Notes under the pieces: model-generated
Seen by the model: only the letters and a program-made list of their open reading frames with translations
What the model was told of the DNA's origin: nothing
Database searches by the model: none
In this document: positions 34,772 to 43,008 of the stretch, in pieces
Layout of the letters: every line of letters starts with the position of its first letter
Position numbering within the stretch: the first letter of the stretch is position 1
Assembly: GCF_004028095.1 (NCBI RefSeq)
Contig: NZ_SBHM01000007.1
Location: 2,046,001-2,110,000, forward strand
Direction: 5' to 3'
Source: Paenarthrobacter ureafaciens
Lineage (GTDB): Bacteria > Actinomycetota > Actinomycetes > Actinomycetales > Micrococcaceae
DNA: 64,000 nucleotides
Program-made: the position numbers and the translations under genes

Positions 34772-34797
34772 CCCTGTTCCACCCGGCCGGGCGGGAG

Positions 34798-34803
34798 TAG
34801 GCT
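34798..34803 (+). promoter_or_regulatory. -10 box (TAGGCT) for a leaderless start at 34810
   Basis: Hexamer, 6 nt, then ATG. Confidence 0.6.
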
Positions 34804-34809
34804 GTGCGC

Positions 34810-36201
34810 ATGTCTGCGTTGCCGGAGGCATACGGTGCTGCATTGGAGCGTGCCATGGTGCACGCCACCAATTGGCTCGCGTCGGTGCCCACCCGTCCAG
34901 TCCGCCCACAGTCCGACGCCGACCAGGTCGCCGCAAGCATCCTGCCGCGGCTCCCCGACGAACCTGCTGATGCCGCCGCCGTCGTTGATGAGCTGGCTGC
35001 ACTGGCCGAACCGGGACTGATGGCCATCCAGTCCGGACGTTTCTACGGCTGGGTCATGGGCGGCACCTTGCCGGCTGCCATGGCGGCGGATTGGCTTGTC
35101 TCCGCGTGGGACCAAAACGCGGGCCTGCGCTTTGCCACCCCGGCGGCGGCGGCGATCGAGGAGTCTGCGGCCGATTGGTTGCTTGACCTTCTGCACTTGC
35201 CCGCCACCTCCGACGTCGGCTTCACCACGGGGGCCACTACCGCCAACTTCGTCGGGCTTGCCGCGGGAAGGCAGCACCTGATGGACGAGGCCGGCTGGGA
35301 CCTGGAAGGCCTCGGCCTGTCCGGGGCGCCGAGGATCACGGTGTTCGCGGGGCGGGAGCGGCACGCTGCGGTGGACCTCGCTTTGAGGTATCTGGGCCTG
35401 GGGACATGTGTTCCCGTGGACGCAGACAGGGAAGGCCGGATCCTGCCCGACGCGCTCGATGACGCCATGGGAGAGCAACCCGGCCCGGCGATCCTATGCC
35501 TCCAGGCCGGCAACCTGCACTCGGGCGCCTTCGATCCCATGGCTGACTCCATCGGAGTGGCCCGCGACCGTGGTGCGTGGGTCCACGTGGACGGCGCCTT
35601 TGGTTTATGGGCGGCTGCGAGCCCGAAACTGCGGGAACGCCTGGCAGGTGTGGAGCTCGCTGATTCCTGGGCCACCGATGCCCATAAGACACTCAACGTT
35701 CCCTACGATTGCGGCCTGGCAATCGTGGCCCGCCCCGAAGCCATGAGGCGTGCCTTCAGCGTTCATACGAGTTACCTGATAGCGACGGATGCCGGGCCGG
35801 GGGACCCTTTCGAGAAAGTTCCGGAGATGTCCCGCCGCGCCCGCGGTATTCCGGTGTGGGCTGCCCTGCGCCAATTGGGCCGGAACGGTGTCATCGACAT
35901 GGTGGAGCGGTTGGCCGAGAACGCGCGGGCGCTCGCTGACGGCCTATCCTCGATCCCCGGGGTGGAAGTGCTCAATGACGTGGTGTTCACGCAGGTCTCG
36001 GTGAGTTTCGGGAGCGACGAACGTACGCGCAGGATCACCCAGCGGCTCATGGCAGAAGGCGCCGTGTGGATGTCAGGTTCTTCCTGGCAGGGCCGGGACA
36101 TCCTGCGGATCTCCGTCAGCAACTGGTCCACGGACGACGCCGATGTGGCGGCGTCGGTGGAAGCAGTCCGGCGTGCGGTGGAGCAGGAACCCGAAGCCTA
36201 G
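34810..36201 (+). CDS. PLP-dependent group II decarboxylase-like enzyme
   Basis: 463 residues. Fold-type I enzyme of the aromatic/glutamate/acidic amino-acid decarboxylase group. The PLP lysine is in ATDAHKTLNVPYDCG, the cofactor Asp in WVHVDGAFGLW, and FTTGATTANFVGL holds the phosphate-binding part. Substrate cannot be read; tryptophan-, tyrosine- or DOPA-type decarboxylases share this pattern. ATG 34810 is preferred over GTG 34804 because of the -10 spacing. Confidence 0.88.
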   Translation: MSALPEAYGAALERAMVHATNWLASVPTRPVRPQSDADQVAASILPRLPDEPADAAAVVDELAALAEPGLMAIQSGRFYGWVMGGTLPAAMAADWLVSAWDQNAGLRFATPAAAAIEESAADWLLDLLHLPATSDVGFTTGATTANFVGLAAGRQHLMDEAGWDLEGLGLSGAPRITVFAGRERHAAVDLALRYLGLGTCVPVDADREGRILPDALDDAMGEQPGPAILCLQAGNLHSGAFDPMADSIGVARDRGAWVHVDGAFGLWAAASPKLRERLAGVELADSWATDAHKTLNVPYDCGLAIVARPEAMRRAFSVHTSYLIATDAGPGDPFEKVPEMSRRARGIPVWAALRQLGRNGVIDMVERLAENARALADGLSSIPGVEVLNDVVFTQVSVSFGSDERTRRITQRLMAEGAVWMSGSSWQGRDILRISVSNWSTDDADVAASVEAVRRAVEQEPEA

Positions 36202-36297
36202 TTAAACGCCAACGCCGCCCCCGGTTCCGCCATCCGCTCCTGTAGGTACTGGTGCGTGCGGCGGCAACGGGAGCGGCTTCTCAGGCAACGTCCGGGT

Positions 36298-37137
36298 TTA
36301 GTACCAGTTGTTGGCCAAGTGGAATGCCAAGGCTGCGGACGGCGAACCGTAGCGTTCCTTGATGTAGTTCAGGCCCCACTTGATCTGGGTCTGGTAGTTG
36401 GTCTGCCAGTCAGCACCGGCGGAAGCCATCTTGCCGGCCGGCAGCGACTGGACAATGCCGTAAGCACCGCTGGAAGCGTTGGTGGCAGTGGTGCGCCAGT
36501 TCGATTCCTTTTCCCAGAGCGTGTTCAGGGCGGTCATTTCACCCGGACCCCAGCCGTAGTTGGCCAGGATGCTGGCAGCGTAGGCCTTTGCGGCGGCAGG
36601 ATCATCAATGGCCTTGGGGGCTGCAGCGGCGGCAGCAGCTTCTGCGGCAGCCTTGTCCGCAGCGGCCTTGGCGGCGGCGTCGGCTGCAGCCTTCTCTGCT
36701 GCTGCCTGGGCAGCAGCAGCCTGCTCGGCGGCGGCCTTGTCAGCTGCGGCCTTTTCTGCGGCAGCCTTCTCCGCAGCAGCCTTTTCGGCGGCGGCCTTGG
36801 CAGCTGCGGCCTTTTCAGCAGCGGCGCGCTTTGCGGCCTCAGCCTGGGCGGCGGCTTCAGCGGCAGCGTTCTCGCGGGTCTGCGGGTCCACCTGGACCGA
36901 AGCCTGGGTCTGTGCTGCCTGGCTCATCTCCGGAAGGTTGAACGTGGCGTTTGCGGCCTGCCCGAGCGATGCAACGCCCAGCGCGGCTGCGACGACGCCG
37001 GCTGCTACCGACATGCGGTGGCCGGTCCTACCCTGGCGGGCAGCGTTCTTCAGGACATTCTGCGACTTGGTCAGGGGAGCGTTGTTTTCGTCACGGTGAC
37101 GCGCCTCATGGCGCGACTGATCCTTGAATTCAGACAT
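36298..37137 (-). CDS. Secreted transglycosylase-like muralytic protein with Ala-rich helical region
   Basis: 279 residues. An N-terminal cytoplasmic tail, one hydrophobic signal (SVAAGVVAAALGVASLGQAANA), then ~110 residues of AEKAAA repeats forming a long helix. The C-terminal lytic-transglycosylase fold has catalytic Glu in LWEKESNWRTTATN and AYGIVQSLPAGKM. Such proteins cut peptidoglycan during growth or resuscitation. The gene is preceded on its strand by a c-di-AMP riboswitch, a link known for actinobacterial muralytic genes. GAGAGG lies 9 nt before the ATG. Confidence 0.9.
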   Translation of the reverse strand: MSEFKDQSRHEARHRDENNAPLTKSQNVLKNAARQGRTGHRMSVAAGVVAAALGVASLGQAANATFNLPEMSQAAQTQASVQVDPQTRENAAAEAAAQAEAAKRAAAEKAAAAKAAAEKAAAEKAAAEKAAADKAAAEQAAAAQAAAEKAAADAAAKAAADKAAAEAAAAAAAPKAIDDPAAAKAYAASILANYGWGPGEMTALNTLWEKESNWRTTATNASSGAYGIVQSLPAGKMASAGADWQTNYQTQIKWGLNYIKERYGSPSAALAFHLANNWY

Positions 37138-37151
37138 GTGTGATTACCTCT

Positions 37152-37325
37152 CAGCGCCTGCGGAGTTAGCTGTCGGGTTCGGATGAGGTCATCCGGCCGC
37201 GCGTGTAGCTGCGGCTTCACCCCAAGGGCCGGCGCAATGCCTGGCCCGGAGACTCTGGGTCCCCCGTCTCTGCCTCGAAATCAGAACGGAACTCCGGGAA
37301 GTGGCAGAGCTCGGCGCATCCCGGG
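37152..37325 (-). promoter_or_regulatory. c-di-AMP riboswitch (ydaO-yuaA type)
   Basis: The leader on the minus strand contains the conserved blocks in order: GCGCCGAGCTCTGCC, GGCAGAGACGGGGGACCCA, TTGGGGTGAAGCCGC, and the 3' block ending CCGAACCCGACAGCTAACTC then GCAGGCG. These are the invariant segments of the ydaO family that sense c-di-AMP. The switch lies 15 nt before the transglycosylase start, so it controls wall turnover in response to this nucleotide. Confidence 0.93.
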
Positions 37326-37358
37326 TGTGGGCCAAGGTTGGGGCGACCCACTCGTTCG

Positions 37359-37388
37359 ACGGTACAGGAGGTTCAAGCGAAAGTCACA
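37359..37388 (-). promoter_or_regulatory. Possible promoter of the riboswitch transcript
   Basis: TGTGAC, 18 nt, TACCGT on the minus strand, ~30 nt upstream of the aptamer. It is the best match in the region but not strong. Confidence 0.35.
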
Positions 37389-37399
37389 TTTAGGTAACA

Positions 37400-38072
37400 G
37401 AGATCACGACGCCGGTGCGTCGCCTTGCCGGATTCGCCGCGGTGGGGATGTGCCCCAAGGAAGGGCGGGGCAGGATGCGCCACGGCGCCGCGACAATCGG
37501 GGGCACTGAGGCTGCGCGGGGGTTCGCAGGTGGCGTTCGGAGCTTTTAGCAGATTGGGAGCCTGAATATCGAGTCTGGCGTCCACTTCGATTGGACAGCA
37601 TCCGTTTCAGATCGTGAGATTCCGCTTGTCGGGCGCTCGCGGGAATCCAGAGGGGCATCATGCGCCATTGATCGAAGAAAGTTCAGCCAGAACGCAATAT
37701 TTCTGCCCTTGACCGAACAAAACCGCATTCATTTTTGCAATCCGCTGAATTGTGATTTGCGGCACAATACTCGCGCTTATCTCAGAATGTGGACGTTTCC
37801 GCCCTTTGTTACTTGCGTGTTGTCATTGTTACGTTGCACACTTCCAATGTGAACAAGAACTCAACAGCACCTGCAGCCGCAGCAATCTTCTCCAGCTCAC
37901 CCGCTGGTGACGAGTCCCGCTGTTGTCGAATGCAAGCCTAACTTCCCACCCCAGAAAAGTTTCAGGCATTCGCCCCCTAGCCCACCGTTGGGCGCCCCTC
38001 CCCAAACTCATTGCGGGGACACCAGCATTCGAAGCCGCGATGACGGCTATTCACTTTTGAGGTAAGCACTCC
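37400..38072. other. ~670-bp non-coding region: long leader of the winged-helix gene
   Basis: AT-richer than its surroundings, with T-rich runs, two copies of TTGTTAC (near 37808 and 37827) and no ORF with codon structure. It must hold the promoter of the gene at 38073, and may hold a small RNA or attenuator. GAGG lies 10 nt before the ATG. Confidence 0.5.
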
Positions 38073-38942
38073 ATGTCAGTTGCATCCGGATACGTCCACA
38101 TCTCCGTCCGTAACGCCAACAAGGCCGCTTCCAACGCCGGCCTCCGCCCCGGTTTCGGTAACCGCCCCGGTTACGCACCCGGTACCCAGGCTGCTGCCCA
38201 GCAGGCTCCGGGCTACGTTCCCCAGGGCTACAACCCGAACTCCTACGGACAGTTGCGCGCCGTGCCTGCCGCTACCGAGCCCGCAGCCATGACGGCACCC
38301 ACTCCGGTGGTGGCCCAGTCCGAGCGTCTCCGGCCCGTGGCCAATGACAACGTAGCCCGCGGATTCGTGCTCTACATGGGTATTGACGAAGAGACCGCGG
38401 CTGCTGCCGGGACCTCCATTGCCAAGCTGGCCCAGGAAATCCGTGCTTACGCCCAGTCGCTCGTGACCGGCGCGGAAAGCTATGCCGCCGTCGCCGTTGC
38501 TCCCGCCAGCGCACCCGGGTCCGCACTCGACGTCGTACGTTCCACATTCGGTGACCCCACCGTGGCCGCACGCCAGCGCACCGAAGCCGCACGTCCTGCG
38601 CCCCAGCAGGAAGCGCGCCCGTCCGGCGTGCTCATCGACCTCGCCCGCCGCGAAGTCCACCTCGACGGCGAATCGCTTAACCTGACGTTCAAGGAATTCG
38701 AACTCCTCAACTACCTCGTTGAGAACGGCACCCGCACGGTGGGCCGTGACGAGCTCCTCGAAGGCCTGTGGCGGAACGCCGAGGAAGTCCCCAACGAGCG
38801 CACCATCGACGTCCACATCCGTCGTCTCCGCTCCAAGCTGGGCCGCCTCGCCAACACCGTCCGCACGGTCCGCGGCCAGGGCTACCGTTTCTACGAGCAC
38901 CCCGAGGTCATCGTCTGGGCCGCTCCGGAATACTCGATCTGA
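38073..38942 (+). CDS. Orphan winged-helix (OmpR/PhoB-type) DNA-binding protein without receiver domain
   Basis: 289 residues. The C-terminal ~95 residues form a PhoB-type winged helix (VLIDLARREVHLDGESLNLTFKEFELLNYLVENGTRTVGRDELLEGLW ... RTIDVHIRRLRSKLG ... VRTVRGQGYRF). The N-terminal ~190 residues are low-complexity (Pro/Gln/Gly/Ala-rich) around a short helical core (ERLRPVANDNVARGFVLYMGIDEETAAAAG) and have no phosphoacceptor receiver. Signal and targets unknown; it may respond by expression level. Strong codon bias and a strong terminator suggest high expression. Confidence 0.85.
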   Translation: MSVASGYVHISVRNANKAASNAGLRPGFGNRPGYAPGTQAAAQQAPGYVPQGYNPNSYGQLRAVPAATEPAAMTAPTPVVAQSERLRPVANDNVARGFVLYMGIDEETAAAAGTSIAKLAQEIRAYAQSLVTGAESYAAVAVAPASAPGSALDVVRSTFGDPTVAARQRTEAARPAPQQEARPSGVLIDLARREVHLDGESLNLTFKEFELLNYLVENGTRTVGRDELLEGLWRNAEEVPNERTIDVHIRRLRSKLGRLANTVRTVRGQGYRFYEHPEVIVWAAPEYSI

Positions 38943-38954
38943 TCCTGTAACTGC

Positions 38955-39028
38955 CGAAAGGCGGCACATCCCTCTGCGCCTGCGCTCACTCGAGCAACCA
39001 CTGCGCTGACGGAATGTGCCGCCTTTCG
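38955..39028 (+). terminator. Terminator with long loop after the winged-helix gene
   Basis: A perfect 15-bp stem (CGAAAGGCGGCACAT and complement) encloses ~44 nt and ends in CGTTTTGTC. The loop is unusually long. Confidence 0.75.
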
Positions 39029-39065
39029 TTTTGTCTGGTCAGTGAGTATCTGCCTGGCGCGGCTA

Positions 39066-39071
39066 TAAGGT
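39066..39071 (+). promoter_or_regulatory. -10 box (TAAGGT) for a leaderless start at 39078
   Basis: TAAGGT, 6 nt, then ATG. Confidence 0.55.
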
Positions 39072-39077
39072 ATTTGG

Positions 39078-39602
39078 ATGAGCGACCACCACCTGAGACG
39101 GCTTGTGATCATGCGCCACGCCAAGGCGGACTGGCCCGTGGGCGTGCCCGACCATGAACGCCCCCTCGAGGAACGCGGGCACCGCGAAGCCCCGTTGGCC
39201 GGAAAATGGTTGTTGAAGCACAAGGTGGTCCCTGACTTCATCCTGTGTTCCTCGGCCCTCCGGACGCGCCAGACGTGCACATGGATCTGCGATGAACTGG
39301 GCGAAAAAGCTCCTACGCCCAAGCTCGAGAACGGGCTGTACGCAGCCTCGGCCACAGAGATGCTCGCGGTCATCAACCACGTACCGGACACAGTTACTAC
39401 GTTGATGGTGATCTCCCACATGCCGGGCGTGCAGGACCTTGCCATGCGGCTGGCTTCCCGGGACTCGGACCACGACGCCTACATGGATGCCGCCACCCGC
39501 TACCCGACCAGCGCCTTGACCGTGCTGGAGACGGAGAAGCCTTGGGCTGAGCTCGACGGGCAAGACGCGCGTTTGATCCACTTCAAGGTGCCGCGCCACT
39601 AA
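39078..39602 (+). CDS. SixA-type phosphohistidine phosphatase
   Basis: 174 residues of the histidine-phosphatase branch. Catalytic RHAKADW near residue 13, then CSSALRTRQT and a second His in VISHMPGVQDLAM. SixA proteins remove phosphate from phosphohistidine; a partner is not apparent. The stop lies just before the palindromic element at 39622. Confidence 0.9.
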   Translation: MSDHHLRRLVIMRHAKADWPVGVPDHERPLEERGHREAPLAGKWLLKHKVVPDFILCSSALRTRQTCTWICDELGEKAPTPKLENGLYAASATEMLAVINHVPDTVTTLMVISHMPGVQDLAMRLASRDSDHDAYMDAATRYPTSALTVLETEKPWAELDGQDARLIHFKVPRH

Positions 39603-39621
39603 CCCCCCGCCTCTTACCTCA

Positions 39622-39679
39622 ACTGGCTGGCATTAGGGGTTGTTCCCAGCGCTTTTGGCAACCACTAATGCGAGTCAGT
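39622..39679. repeat. 58-bp palindromic element at a convergent junction (family copy 2)
   Basis: 29-nt arms with central AGCGCT; the left arm contains GGGGTTGTTCCCAGC, shared with the element at 12934. The right arm supplies the last four codons and stop of the LysR gene (TDSH-stop). It is probably a two-way terminator. Confidence 0.8.
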
Positions 39680-40597
39680 CGGGACCGCGGGGAGTTCTTC
39701 AGCGGCGGCCACCTCCCGGAGAAGGCGAACCGTGTGGCGGATGTTGGGACTCGCTGCCATGGTCTTGCGGTACACGATCCCTACGGCGCGCTGCTGCACG
39801 GGATTCACTACCGGGACGGCAACAACCCCTGCCGGAAGCGGCGGCCTGCCCAGCCGGGGGACCAGCGCCACGGCCACCGACTGTTCCACCATGGCGATGT
39901 GCGTCGAAAAGTCGGGATCGTAGACGCGAATATCCGGCACGCGGCCCAATCCAGCGAAGATCTGCAGCAAGGCCTCGTTACAGATGGCTCCCGCCGGCGT
40001 GCTCACCCACGTTTCGTCCAACAGGTCAAGGCGTTCGACGGCGGTCCTCGCCGCCAGCGGATGGCTGACGTTGAGCAGGACGTCGGCCTGGTCGAGGCAC
40101 AGGTCTTCGTGGGCCATGTTCTCCGGGATCACGAGTGGCACTGAGTTCCAGTTGTGGACTACCGCGAGCTCGGCTTCGCCGGTTGCAACGCGTTGGATGG
40201 CCTCGCGCGGGTCCTCGGCGAGCACGCTGACCTCCAGCTCGGAATCGGTAGTCGCGATCCGTCCCAGCATGGGCCCCACCAGGCCGCGGCAGGCTGTGGA
40301 GAAGGCCACCAGCCGGAGTGTGCCCGACGGCTTCTCCGGATCTGCCAGCAGGGTTGCCTGCAATTCCTCGAGCTCGCCCAGAATGCGCCGACCGTATCCG
40401 GCCAGGGCAACACCACGTTCGGTGAGGAGTACCCCGCGCCCGTTGCGCTCGAGCACGGCGACTCCGGCCTGCTTCTCAAGTTTCTTGATCTGCTGCGAAA
40501 CGGCGGACGGGCTGTAACCCATCGCCTCTGATGCGGCCACCACGGACCCGTGCTGATCGACCGCAACCAAGGCCCGGAGCGTGGAGATATCGATCAT
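39665..40597 (-). CDS. LysR-family transcriptional regulator
   Basis: 310 residues. The N-terminal HTH (ISTLRALVAVDQHGSVVAASEAMGYSPSAVSQQIKKLEKQAGVAVLERNGRGVLLTERG) is followed by the periplasmic-binding-like effector domain (TLRLVAFSTACRGLVGPML). It is divergent from an EamA transporter, the classical arrangement for a regulator and its target. TAGATT lies 6 nt before the ATG (leaderless). Confidence 0.92.
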   Translation of the reverse strand: MIDISTLRALVAVDQHGSVVAASEAMGYSPSAVSQQIKKLEKQAGVAVLERNGRGVLLTERGVALAGYGRRILGELEELQATLLADPEKPSGTLRLVAFSTACRGLVGPMLGRIATTDSELEVSVLAEDPREAIQRVATGEAELAVVHNWNSVPLVIPENMAHEDLCLDQADVLLNVSHPLAARTAVERLDLLDETWVSTPAGAICNEALLQIFAGLGRVPDIRVYDPDFSTHIAMVEQSVAVALVPRLGRPPLPAGVVAVPVVNPVQQRAVGIVYRKTMAASPNIRHTVRLLREVAAAEELPAVPTDSH

Positions 40598-40603
40598 GAA
40601 GCA

Positions 40604-40609
40604 AATCTA
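40604..40609 (-). promoter_or_regulatory. -10 box (TAGATT) for the LysR gene
   Basis: TAGATT, 6 nt, then ATG 40597. Confidence 0.55.
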
Positions 40610-40640
40610 CATTGTCGCGTACCGAATTCAACGCTGGTGC

Positions 40641-40654
40641 TTCATTGAAATGAA
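40641..40654. promoter_or_regulatory. Candidate LysR operator (TTCATTGAAATGAA)
   Basis: TTCATT and AATGAA flank GA, a perfect short dyad centred between the divergent lysR and EamA genes. It is near the T-N11-A form of LysR boxes. Confidence 0.5.
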
Positions 40655-40669
40655 CGTAAGAGTGGACTT

Positions 40670-41584
40670 GTGAACCTTCGTCATTCCGTGCTCGCAGTGC
40701 TCGTTGCCGTGCTGTGGGGCATCAACTTCGTTGCCATTGACCTCGGCCTGCACCCCGACGGCCGGGACGTTCCCCCGTTGTTGTTCGTGGCCTTTCGTTT
40801 CCTGTTGGTGGTGTTTCCCTGCATCTTCTTCATCCGCAAACCTGATGTGGGCTGGAAGGCCATTCTCGGCGTCGGGCTCTTTATGAGCGCAGGGCAGTTC
40901 GGGCTGCTGTACCTGGGCATGGCGCTGGGCATGCCGGCGGGGCTGGCTTCGCTTGTCCTTCAGGCGCAGGTGCTTTTCACTATCCTGCTTGCCGGACGGT
41001 TCCTGGGTGAGCGGCCGACGCGGAGGCAGATGGTGGGCGTGGTCCTGGGCATTGCCGGCTTGGGCGTAGTGGCTTTGGGTCGGAGTGCCGTGGCCCCGGT
41101 GCTGCCGCTCATGATCGTGCTGGCCGCCGCCTTGTCCTGGGCAGTTGGAAACGTGGTGGCCCGGCACTCAAAAGCCACATCCGGCCTGGGCTTGGTGGTA
41201 TGGTCCGGAGCCGTGGTTCCCCTGCCGATGGTGGTTTTGTCCCTTGCGGTGGACGGTCCGGAGGCGGTGCTGGAAACCATTGTTGACTTGCAACCGGCAA
41301 CCATCCTGAGCGCGGTGTATACGGCCGCCTTCGCATCCCTAATTGGTTACGGGATCTGGAACCGGCTGCTGACGCTCTACCCAAGTTCCGACGTCGTGCC
41401 GTTCACGCTGCTGGTTCCGGTGGTGGGGATGACCGCCGCCTGGCTGGTGCTGAGCGAGGTCCCGACCGCCGCCGAGATCCTGGGCGGTCTGGTCCTGCTC
41501 CTCGGCGTGGCGACGGCAGTGCCGGGTGTGCCCCGCAAGCGATCCGTTGTCAGGTCCGGTGAACGCCTCAAGATTCCGCGGTAG
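40670..41584 (+). CDS. EamA/DMT-family metabolite exporter
   Basis: 304 residues with ten hydrophobic helices in two homologous EamA halves. Early motif LWGINFVAIDLGL and the second-half pattern LIGYGIWNRLLTLYPSSDVVPFTLLVPVVGMTAAWLVL are typical of RhaT/YdcZ-like exporters of amino acids or metabolites. Start is GTG 40670. Probably regulated by the divergent LysR protein. Confidence 0.9.
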   Translation: MNLRHSVLAVLVAVLWGINFVAIDLGLHPDGRDVPPLLFVAFRFLLVVFPCIFFIRKPDVGWKAILGVGLFMSAGQFGLLYLGMALGMPAGLASLVLQAQVLFTILLAGRFLGERPTRRQMVGVVLGIAGLGVVALGRSAVAPVLPLMIVLAAALSWAVGNVVARHSKATSGLGLVVWSGAVVPLPMVVLSLAVDGPEAVLETIVDLQPATILSAVYTAAFASLIGYGIWNRLLTLYPSSDVVPFTLLVPVVGMTAAWLVLSEVPTAAEILGGLVLLLGVATAVPGVPRKRSVVRSGERLKIPR

Positions 41585-41605
41585 GGCGCAGGGCGGGCCT
41601 CGCAG

Positions 41606-42223
41606 CTAGCGCTTGGTGGCAGGCTTGCGCTGGGTGGAAGCGTTCGACGCCGGCCGCTTGGCAGGCGTCGTTGGCTTGCGGGGAGCGGGGCGCTTGGCTT
41701 GGGTGGCCGGGCGCGGGGTGGGATTTCGCTGGGCCGGTGGCGGGCTTGGTTTCCGCCGGGCCGGTGCCCGCTTGGTAACAGGGGCCGGCCGCTTGGCAGG
41801 AGCAGGAGCAGCCGTTCGCGAGCCAAATGACGGCATCACGGCGCCGAGGAACAGGACCGCCACGGTTCCCACGCCGGCAACGGCAGCGAGGTAGAAGTAA
41901 ATGTCCGAGTCCTTGCTGCTGACGGCACTGCCCATGGCGTTGGAATCCTGGTTGAATGCCAGCCCCCACATCCGGAGGAAGGCTATGCCGAATCCGACAA
42001 ACAACGTGGTGCCCACCGCGGCCAGAAGGACAACCAGGTAGCGGCGTCGGTTGAAGACCTGGACCAGTGAGGCCAGATAACAAGTGAGGACGGCGCCAAG
42101 GAAGAGGTAAAGAACCACTTCTTCAAGGACCACTGCGGCCAACACCAAGAGCCCCAAGGAGACGAAAGCAGCTACGATCGCGAGCTTTCCACTGTTCCCC
42201 ATGTGACGCATGGGGTTAATCAT
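41606..42223 (-). CDS. Membrane protein with basic Lys/Pro/Arg/Ala-rich tail
   Basis: About 205 residues: four hydrophobic helices in the first 135, then a ~65-residue tail of AKRPAP-type repeats with strong positive charge. The tail resembles nucleic-acid- or wall-binding extensions common in actinobacteria; the function is unknown. The start is uncertain (GTG 42241, ATG 42223, ATG 42211); 42223 is used. Confidence 0.7.
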   Translation of the reverse strand: MINPMRHMGNSGKLAIVAAFVSLGLLVLAAVVLEEVVLYLFLGAVLTCYLASLVQVFNRRRYLVVLLAAVGTTLFVGFGIAFLRMWGLAFNQDSNAMGSAVSSKDSDIYFYLAAVAGVGTVAVLFLGAVMPSFGSRTAAPAPAKRPAPVTKRAPARRKPSPPPAQRNPTPRPATQAKRPAPRKPTTPAKRPASNASTQRKPATKR

Positions 42224-42312
42224 CGCCGACCAAGCCGCCACGCCACGCCGTCGTAGATTGCAGTTCTGTACCGTTCAGCGGAACCGGGGTGTCTGCGGGC
42301 TAAACGGCAGGG

Positions 42313-43008
42313 CTACTTGATCACGTACCCGTGCATGATGGTCATCACGGCGGCCACGCTTTGCCCGCGGGTGCGTTCCGGGTTGTATGTTTGCCGGTCG
42401 AGTCCCACCACAAAGATGGCACCGAGGATGGCCGCTTCCAGGCTTCCCCGGGCAATGCTCTGGTCAACGGGATAGTCGCCCGCCACGTGGTCTACGACCG
42501 ACCCGATCACGGCCAGCAACTCACCCCGGAGTTCGGCAAACACCGCGCTCCACTCACCGGGAGCGCGCCAGTTCTCGCTGACCCACAGCCGTGCGAAGGA
42601 AGGATAGTCGTCCATGAACTCCATGGCCTGCTCCACCATGTTCGCCATGGCGTCCAAGGGGTCCGCGACCTGCCCTTCGATGGCCTGGAGGCGTCCGAGC
42701 ATGATGTCCACGCCGTGGCGCAGGAGCTGGGCGATCAAGTCCGACTTGCTGCCGAAGTTGTAATAGACCGTTCCCTTGGAGACTCCGGCTGCGGCCGCAA
42801 TCTCGTCGACGGTCACGCCGGCTGCTCCGCGCTCGCCGATGAGTTCCATCGAGGCCTCGAACAGGCGCTGCTTGGTGGCGTTGGTGCGCTCGGGACGCAG
42901 CTTCTTTCCGGTGGCACCCGTGACGCCGGCAGCCCGGACGCCGGCAGCCCGGACGTCGGCAGCCTCAGCGGTGGCCGCACGGGCCCGTGCGGCCTCTGGG
43001 GTGCTCAT
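42313..43008 (-). CDS. TetR-family regulator
   Basis: 231 residues. TetR HTH (TKQRLFEASMELIGERGAAGVTVDEIAAAAGVSKGTVYYNFGSKSDLIAQLL) after a ~45-residue Ala/Arg-rich extension that contains RAAGVRAAGV, encoded by a 15-bp tandem repeat (42925-42954). The ATG overlaps the YhgE stop (ATGA), so it is the last gene of its operon. It likely binds AACTGACCGGTCAGTT upstream of that operon, giving negative feedback. Confidence 0.92.
   Translation of the reverse strand: MSTPEAARARAATAEAADVRAAGVRAAGVTGATGKKLRPERTNATKQRLFEASMELIGERGAAGVTVDEIAAAAGVSKGTVYYNFGSKSDLIAQLLRHGVDIMLGRLQAIEGQVADPLDAMANMVEQAMEFMDDYPSFARLWVSENWRAPGEWSAVFAELRGELLAVIGSVVDHVAGDYPVDQSIARGSLEAAILGAIFVVGLDRQTYNPERTRGQSVAAVMTIMHGYVIK
42925..42954. 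repeat. 15-bp tandem repeat in tetR
   Basis: Two exact copies of GCCGGCAGCCCGGAC plus a partial third, in frame, in the unstructured N-terminal extension. Confidence 0.7.

Noticed and set aside
36608..36870. Ala/Lys/Glu coding repeat as a recombination hotspot
   Set aside because: It is a normal long helical linker; codons vary between units.
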